The translations under genes and the position numbers were made by a program. This document shows positions 47,597-54,189 of a DNA stretch of 54,189 nt, in pieces (within the stretch, counting starts at the first letter, position 1; every line of letters starts with the position of its first letter). Under the pieces are notes generated by a model. The model was not told where the DNA came from. It saw nothing but the letters and a program-made list of their open reading frames with translations, and ran no database searches. This DNA comes from Chromera velia (taxonomy: Eukaryota > Sar > Chromeraceae), in assembly GCA_018398765.1 (NCBI GenBank), contig JAHBMJ010003139.1:1-54189 (forward strand), written 5' to 3'.

Positions 47597-49600
47597 TGTG
47601 AGTGTGCGTTTTGGGACCATCTGAACTCAACTCAAAGCGTTTTCAAGGAGACGGATCTGTGAATAGGGGAGCGTGTGGAAAGAACGGTTGCTTTTTTGGA
47701 GGCAAACTGAGAGAGAAGCACTGCGGGTGAATAGTATCGATGAGAAGTCCTTCGGCCGCCTTTATTCTCTCTCTTTTTTGACGACCACGAGTGTGACTGA
47801 ATTTGTGACCTTTCTACAACGCGGCAATCGAGACGGAGCTTCATTTGAACGCCTCCACGGAGAAGATTCTCTTACCTCATGTACATTAATTTGGGCAGGC
47901 TCAGAGAGCATACAGGCAACGTATCCTAGGGCACTGCGTCCACATTCTGTCGGGGAAGACCACTGTGAGTCTAAAAAAAGAAAGAAACCGTTTTCAAACG
48001 CAGAAAAAAAACAAAATCATAAAGCGGCTGACGACGTTTGGAGCTTCCATTTCTGCCCCTTTCTCTAGGAGAAGAGTCATCGTCTCAAGATGGCCGTGAG
48101 AGGAGCTCACATACAGGGGCGTCATTTCTCTCTGCAAAGCAATCATGCAAAGGCGGCAGAGCAAATGCATGCAGAAATGCCTCAATTCCTGAAGGCTGCC
48201 GGAGGGCAGACTCAAGGTCTTTCATGTTGGGAGGCAATCAGGGCACGTAAGAAGAAATTGAAGACATAGGAATTCATGAAACGGGCCTTATTGCCATGGA
48301 GACTCTAAAGTGGAAGTGGCTGAATCGACTGGTTTGCTGCGAACAATTGACTGTGAAACCATGTCGCATTTCGCCGTCCGCGCGTCTCTCTGCCTGCCTG
48401 CCTGCCTGCCTTCGTGCTTCTCTCTCTCTCTCTCTCTCCCTCCCTAGGCACCCCTCCCTGAGACCGCCTGCCTGCCTGCCTGACGTTGTCTGCTCTCTCG
48501 ATTTGTGCCCCATTTTCCAGAAGGAGAGAGACGATCTTGGTGTGACCCTTCTGTGCGGCCTTCCAGAGAGGGGTCACCCCACCCTGAAGAAAAAAGGGAA
48601 GGCAGCAACACGTGAGGAAAGGAAAATGAGTTGCTGCTCCAATTTTGGCATTGGAAGATTTCTACAGTGCCAAAATGGATGCTTCATCGTTCTCCCAAGA
48701 TTCTTCTGTGTGTTTCCTCGTATTTGTCCCTCTCATGTTGTTTTCACGGAATGACAAAATTCTCATTCGGCCCCCCAGAGGCGCGCAATAGGTGTCCTAT
48801 GACACGACACTGATGGATTCACGCGTCTGTTCATCGGCTTGCAGTCTTATGTACGTCCAAGGATCAATCACCAGCGCGGTAGAAAGAAAACGAAAAACAG
48901 CCAAAATGGTCGGAGGCAAATCAGCAAGCAAAAGCGGCGAACAATTTTTTTGTAACTACTTCTGATCCTCATTTTGAGGATCCTGACTGACTGACATCAT
49001 CAGCGATTTCCGTGTCTGCTTTCCTCTTCAAGAGAACGGCCACAGTCTCGGGGAAACCGTTTTGGGAGCACACAAACAGTGGAGTGCTGTTGCGCTGCAT
49101 TGAGGGAGAGTACAACGGAGTGCGATGTGAATAAAGTGAGAGAAGGAAGTAGAAAAAGATGATTTTCCTGCAGGAGATTGCTCGAAAAAGTAGGTACCCG
49201 AATTGATCATTTTAGGAATGGGCAAATAAATTCAGCGAAGGAAGGAAGAAAAAGAGGACGGAGAGGGCGAAGGAAAGAAGAAAGAAACAAAGAAACAAAG
49301 AAAGAAAGACAGAAAGGAAGGAAGGAAAGAGACAAAAAAATGAAAAGCTTTGAAGTGAGTATATGAACAAATGAATGCAAGGACGTCATCCTTCCAGCTT
49401 CCAACCAAACAAGCGTGCGTCTTTAATTGGGAGGACATCTTCAATTCCTTTGCACCCCCAACACCTGCCCACCCACCGACCCAGTCTGCTCTGTTCATGT
49501 CTGCCCCCCTGTCCAGGAGTAGTGTGACGATTTCTGTGTGTCCCTTCTGAGCCGCCTTCCAGAGAGGACTGACACCGTTCTGCAGTAGAGCATCCATCCA

Positions 49601-49662
<62 letters not shown>

Positions 49663-52600
49663 GAAAGATGCGCGCATAGGGAGAAAGTCTTCCGCAAGTG
49701 GCCTAGAAATCTGGCAAGGCAGTGCACTTTACGCCTAAATGAGTTCACCAAACAGAGCACAAAGGACAGATATAGTCAAACCCAAAACACCACTTAGGAA
49801 GGAAAGTCGTCTCTCGACAGTCCGCAGGAACCGTCTCCCCCCCCCCTTCCCACACACACCACATTTGAGACCCGCATTCACAAGCACACACAGACACAGA
49901 CACAGGGACATATGTATTCTCACGGACACACGAACTGATCGACGGACATCATTTGCTGCCTCGATATTGGCTCCATTGTCGAGGAGCACCTCCACGACAG
50001 CTTTGTGGCCGTTCTGACAGCTCACGTACAGAGGAGTGGTCAGGCGCTGCAGGCATGCAATCACACATGGACACGCCATGTGACCAGATACACGTATACT
50101 AACCAGCATATGAACAGTGTGAGAAGCACTATATGAACAGGAAAGTCGCAGAGAGAAAAAACAATTGCGCGGAGAAGAAAACGAAACGATTATACAGCGG
50201 GAAACAGTAATGTTGCCTCAAATAAACAGCAAAAGCAGGAGAGGTAGAAGAGGAAAGAAAACCGATCAGAAGGCAGAAGAGAAAACCTCAGAGAGAAAAC
50301 AACTGACTTACCTGATAGAGACAGTCTACCAATGCTCCCCTCTTCAGGAGAACTGACACAACCTCCGTGTGACCTTTCTGGGAGGAGATAAACAAAGAAG
50401 TGCCTCCATCATCGTCTGTGGCGTTCACCTCTGCTCCTTTGTCCAAGAGCAGATTCACTAGAGCAACAGACCCCCTTGAAGATGCAACAACCAGAGGGGT
50501 CCACCCTGTCCCCCCCTTTCTCTTGGCGTTGCAATTGGCCCCCCTGCCAAGAAGGTAAGAAGCTAGACTCACGTTTCCATTCTCACAACACCTCCAGAGG
50601 GGTGTCTTACCGTCCGATCCTACGCTTTCTATGTCTGCCCCTCTGTCAAGGAGAGTGGAAACAATACACTGGAGACCCAGGTCTGAGGCCTTCCATAGGG
50701 GTGTGTGGAGAGATTCGTTCTTTCCACGCTCCCGACCATTTATATCTGCTCCGAAACGAAGGAGGAGAAGGAGAGCGCCCATATGACCTCTTCGTGCAGC
50801 CAGGAAGAGAGACGGCTCTCCGTCAACAAGACCACTAACGTCGGCCCCTAGTCTGAGGAGAAGATGAACGTCTCCATAAGCTTTCTCTATCGCGTTCTTT
50901 TTCTCCCTATCCGTTTTCTTTGCCTTCTTTTGCTTTGACCTGCTTTCTTTTGGACGCTCCTTCTTTATCTCCTTGGAGTCCGTCTTCTTTTTTGGTCTCT
51001 CTTCTTTGCTCATTCTGTCGTCCTTTTCGCTGGCCTTTGCCTTTTCTCCTTCGTCCTCCTTTTCGCTGGCCTTTTCTTTTTCTCCGTGCCCTTCTTCCTG
51101 TCTGTCCTTTCCCTCTTTGGTCTCCTTCTGTGAGTCCGCAACGACTTCCTTCTCTTTCCCCTTTGTTGTGTCTATCAACTCCCGTACAGAGACTCGAAGG
51201 GTCTCGGCCGATATCGGAACAAAAGGGCAAATATTTCGGAGGATCATTCGGGTAAGACTCATTCGTGCATTCATCTCCGCTTTCTTTTTCAAGTGCTTGA
51301 CGTCCAACTTTCCCTCTGCAATCTCTTCTGGAGATTCTTCTTTTTCTCCGTCCTTAGTCAGAAACTCCCTCTTTGGCTCTTTGGTATTCCCCTCCTGGAC
51401 CTCTTCCACCTTGGTGTCTGGTGAAGGCGATTCCTCTCCTTCGGTTTTTTGGGAGGAAGGCGATGCGGTGGTTTGAACTGACTCCGTCTCTTTCTCTTCC
51501 TTCCCCTCTCCTCCCGTCTCTGCAATTCTCTCCCTTCCTCCTGCTTGTGCCTCGGACACCTCGATTCTCATAGGAGTGTCCCCTCCTCCCTCTCCCGCCA
51601 CAGGAAGAGAAAGAAGGAGAGAGAGCGAAGCCTGCTGATGCCCCTCGCTCTCTTCCTGCGTTTCCTTACCGGAGTTGTGTGCCTCCCGCTGCATACATTG
51701 ATTGATCCATTCATTGATTGGGCCAGCCATTCACACTTCATTCATGAAGTCAGTGCGCCAGTGGGCACATAGAAAAGGCGACAGAAGGAAAACGTGGATT
51801 GATGTCTTTTCACAGGTGTGCTCTCTGACGAGGCAGCTCTGCTTGTGTGCACTGGGCGGAATGATGGACAAGAAGAAAAAATGAGTGAATTCACGAAAGA
51901 TTGTAGACTTGGATGCACCAATATGTATTGCACGCGCCGGGGAATGCGGGTGCAGAGGAGCCCTTCAGTTGGCCTCGATCAGACCTGTGTATATGGCGAC
52001 TGTGCAGGTAGGGAGGTGACTGTACGTGCATCAAATCGGGAACAAATGGGTTGAACACTAAGGTGACCAGAAGCGAGCGGCAAACAACGCTTACCGAAAG
52101 AGCGTTGCTGGAGTCCCTGGGAGCGGACGATGAGTCTGTCTGGTCTTTGGAAGACGAGGAGGGTAATGATGAGGAAGCAGAAGAAGTAAAGCAGATTTTC
52201 GTTTGGTCCTCCTTCTCTGGAGTTTTCTCCTTTTGGGCCTTCAGAAGGATCTCAAGATTCCACGAGCAGACCTTCGTGTCTCCTTTCTCTTCACCCTCCT
52301 CCTTCGGCTTCGGTTCCTTGAAAGGTTCCGCAAAGGCTTCTCCTGTGTCATCAACGTCCTGTCTCACTGAGTTCTTCTTGTCTCTTCCTGTTGCCGTGTC
52401 TACAGCGACCAGGAGGCCAGAGACACTGGGTTCTTCTTCTTTCTGGGACTTCAACAGAATGATCTCGCCTTTCTCGTCCCGCAACTCGTTCTCCCCCTGG
52501 ACAAGGACATTTTTTCCTTCAGTATTCATCAGTACTTTGACGCTCTCATTTACTCTGTGGAGTTCTTCCATACTTTTTGACATCCTCAGCCGGTCTACTG

Positions 52601-52775
52601 CAGAAGAAGGGATTGAATCGAGCAAACAACACCAAACGTGCACTTCGCCATCCACCTTCCATTCTCCCTTCTTCCAGTCCATCACATGTAGACCGGGAGG
52701 GTAATCTTTCACGTGTACCTGAAAGCCTCGGCCTTCTCCTTTTAGCACACAACCTTGAACCCAGTCGACCGACAT
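42170..52775 (-). CDS. large ankyrin-repeat protein, 20 exons, mostly one repeat per exon
   Basis: Protein-interaction scaffold of unknown partner, 1320 aa plus TGA. Exons: 52095-52775, 50312-51688, 49948-50046, 49481-49579, 48996-49094, 48485-48583, 48033-48131, 47876-47962, 47353-47451, 47007-47105, 46574-46672, 46181-46279, 45786-45884, 45351-45443, 44815-44913, 44015-44158, 43495-43593, 43156-43254, 42586-42684, 42170-42364 (3963 nt). Residues 1-227 have an unrecognised N-terminal part (MSVDWVQGCVLKGEG). Residues 228 to about 480 are Glu/Lys-rich, with a KEK-type coiled or disordered stretch. About six ankyrin repeats finish exon 2, and 18 exons each add one (PLWKAAQKGH, PLYVSCQNGH types). 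All 19 introns are phase 0. The 87-nt exon 8 is a weak repeat. The C-terminus is acidic. The first ATG is at 52775. There are no membrane or enzyme domains. Confidence 0.88.
42898..42936. repeat. GA repeat in intron 18 of the ankyrin gene
   Basis: About 19 GA units; CT on the sense strand. Confidence 0.9.
43455..43488. repeat. GACT tetranucleotide repeat at an ankyrin exon donor
   Basis: Eight GACT units just beyond the donor of the exon 43495-43593. On the sense strand this is GTCAGTCAGTCA..., a row of donor-like words. Confidence 0.85.
47557..47606. repeat. compound CT/GT microsatellite in intron 8 of the ankyrin gene
   Basis: About 11 CT units pass into about 10 GT units between exons 47353-47451 and 47876-47962. 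Sense strand is AC/AG. Confidence 0.9.
49240..49335. repeat. GAAA/GGAAG-rich purine tract in intron 4 of the ankyrin gene
   Basis: Imperfect GAAA and AAGG units over about 95 bp; pyrimidine-rich on the sense strand. Confidence 0.7.
49602..49658. repeat. compound CA/GA microsatellite in intron 3 of the ankyrin gene
   Basis: About 16 CA units followed by about 13 GA units. The reverse strand is CT then GT. Confidence 0.9.
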
Positions 52776-53118
52776 CTTTCGCTGACACACGTTGGCCGAA
52801 ATCAATCGAGATCGTATATAAATGTATTATAATATCTAGAAATGGGTTTTGGTATATGTGTGTCTGTTGCTTGGCAACTTAATTCTTCAGCAAAAAGGAA
52901 CGAGTTGCCTGGAAAAATCAGAATCGGGCCCTCTCCTCTCTTTCCCTGCGAGATCCTCTTCTTTCTTTTCGTGAATAAAAGTACCCGTCGCCCTTTCAGC
53001 ACTGGTAAACAATGGTAAACACACTCAGAAGCTGCTGACACTCTCAAATTAAATATATAAGACGTCCATCTGCATATGTATTGCATCTTTGGTATGCGTT
53101 GAGGCGCCTCAATTTAAT

Positions 53119-53185
53119 GGCCCCGGAAAGCGAAGCGGGGGGCACTTACCAAATTGTATAATTTTCTGGCATGCTTTCCGGGGCC
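53119..53185. repeat. 67-nt hairpin with 13-bp perfect arms
   Basis: GGCCCCGGAAAGC (53119-53131) and its exact reverse complement (53173-53185) enclose a 41-nt loop. Confidence 0.85.
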
Positions 53186-54125
53186 GTTCGCGGGATGGAA
53201 TCGGGCGGGGGGCAAGCATCAGATCTACGTGGGCATGCATCGCGAGGCAAGCATCACGCCGGGGTCCATGCATGTTACAGTGGCACCGATATATGCATGC
53301 ATGCATGCATGCATGCATGCATATATACCATAAACATCAAACCGTCGATTGTTACAGCAAGCTCCACCGAAGTTAGTTCACCGTGCGCACAAATCGGACT
53401 AGCGGGTGAAGGGGCAGCGCCGGGCAATCAGTAGAGCCAGTGCTTGAAAAAGCACGGACACAAGGGTTAGACGTCAGACCGTCCGCTATGGCGTCACCCA
53501 CGCCCTGAGGTTTCATGAAAAAAGAATTAATTCGGAAATATAGAAGCATACATGTATGCAAGTCAATACATGGAAAGAATAAGATTGATTAAGATTGAAA
53601 CAAAACAATATAAAAGGAATAAGGAGGTCTGATAGACAGATTCCTCCACGTACGTTAAGCTTGATAAGTGAAGTTGTATGGTAAGTCCTCACTTTAGTTC
53701 CTAAGAGCGTAACATTGATCAAACTGACAGAGAGACTTTTCTCCCCAGCTGGCTAGCTGTATACCTACCCTCCTTTGCATACCCACCTCTGATACCCACT
53801 TGCATTCCACTCGTGAAGGGTCCTGCTGAATTCCATTGAGCCTACTAAATTTTTTATCTTCGCGAAGGGAGCCTGCTGAATGGGGGCAACGGACCCCGGT
53901 ATGCAAAGGCAGCTGTGGCGCTGTGGTGGGCCATGACTCGTATATTTCTCCCATTTTCTCCCAGGCAGTTTCATGTGCCGCAAAAAAATTTTTCGCGCCT
54001 GCGGCGCGCACAAATTTTCTCCCATAGCACGTAGAAATTTCCTCCCAGCCCCGCGCGGGCCGCGGGCGCGGGACGCGCACCTGCATGCATCTGACGCAAG
54101 CAAGCTTGCGAACGGCCCCGGAAAG
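53174..54125. mobile_element. candidate 0.95-kb element between inverted CTTTCCGGGGCCGTTCGC ends
   Basis: CTTTCCGGGGCCGTTCGC at 53174-53191 is matched in reverse complement by GCGAACGGCCCCGGAAAG ending at 54125. The interior has no long frame. Target duplications are not clear, so this may be a composite of smaller repeats. Confidence 0.45.
53293..53321. repeat. ATGC tandem repeat, self-complementary
   Basis: Seven perfect ATGC units flanked by ATAT on both sides. The whole block is palindromic. Confidence 0.9.
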
Positions 54126-54172
54126 TAAGAAAAATGATAACTGCACGATTGACGCACGCCGACCAGTCGACC

Positions 54173-54189
54173 ACCCCCCCCCCCCCCCC
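54173..54189. repeat. terminal poly-C run
   Basis: Seventeen C residues ending the window after CGACCA. G/C homopolymers also border the N gap at 27363-27513, so this is probably a contig edge. Confidence 0.7.

Larger units (their letters stand above)
52776..54189. other. upstream region of the ankyrin gene, repeat-rich
   Basis: No gene seen. The first 300 bp should hold the ankyrin gene promoter. Beyond 53100 are inverted repeats (53119-53185 and 53174-54125), an ATGC tandem (53293-53321), a GC-rich spot (54045-54080) and a terminal run of C (54173-54189) that may be an assembly edge. Confidence 0.6.

Noticed and set aside
51742-52054. Small open frames between ankyrin exons 1 and 2
   Set aside because: They lie in a 406-bp intron with a good GTAAGC donor and a TATGCAG acceptor, and do not continue either exon frame.

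Overview
The window is nuclear DNA of a eukaryote. Six genes can be rebuilt exon by exon, giving 63 introns, all GT..AG. Introns are rich in dinucleotide and tetranucleotide repeats, and intergenic spaces hold AT-rich blocks and inverted-repeat elements. One gene encodes a plastid galactolipid synthase that starts with a signal peptide followed by a transit-peptide-like stretch, as expected for an alga with a secondary red-type plastid. With the mid-range GC and the intron style, a chromerid alga (Chromera-like photosynthetic alveolate) is my best guess; this is inference, not proof.

Layout. 1-901: 3' end of an unrecognised gene (+). 2919-9373 (-): UDP-galactopyranose mutase, 16 exons, 482 aa. 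9374-12194: divergent spacer with a 38-bp minisatellite. 12195-18287 (+): digalactosyldiacylglycerol synthase, 12 exons, 845 aa. 18288-20330: convergent spacer. 20331-24494 (-): NCKX6/CCX-type cation/Ca2+ exchanger, 5 exons, 936 aa. 24495-25188: divergent spacer. 25189-29605 (+): secreted protein of seven cystine-knot-like modules, 8 exons, 304 aa, made by tandem exon duplication. 29606-35444: gene-free, ending in a foldback element (33664-35019). 35445-40209 (+): leucine-rich-repeat protein, 8 exons, 873 aa. 40210-42169: AT-rich spacer with a 462-bp MITE and a tRNA-like SINE candidate. 42170-52775 (-): ankyrin-repeat protein, 20 exons, 1320 aa, nearly one repeat per 99-nt exon. 52776-54189: upstream repeat-rich DNA.

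How the genes relate. The first two complete genes are divergent neighbours and both use UDP-galactopyranose: one isomerises it to the furanose form, the other uses it to make plastid DGDG. The exchanger and the modular cysteine-rich gene are also divergent, 694 bp apart. The LRR and ankyrin genes are convergent. No operon-like organisation is expected. The most unusual item is the seven-module cystine-knot protein. Other notable items are the relaxed 5' splice-site consensus (GTNNG, with C most common at +3), the exon-per-repeat ankyrin gene and the non-autonomous elements.
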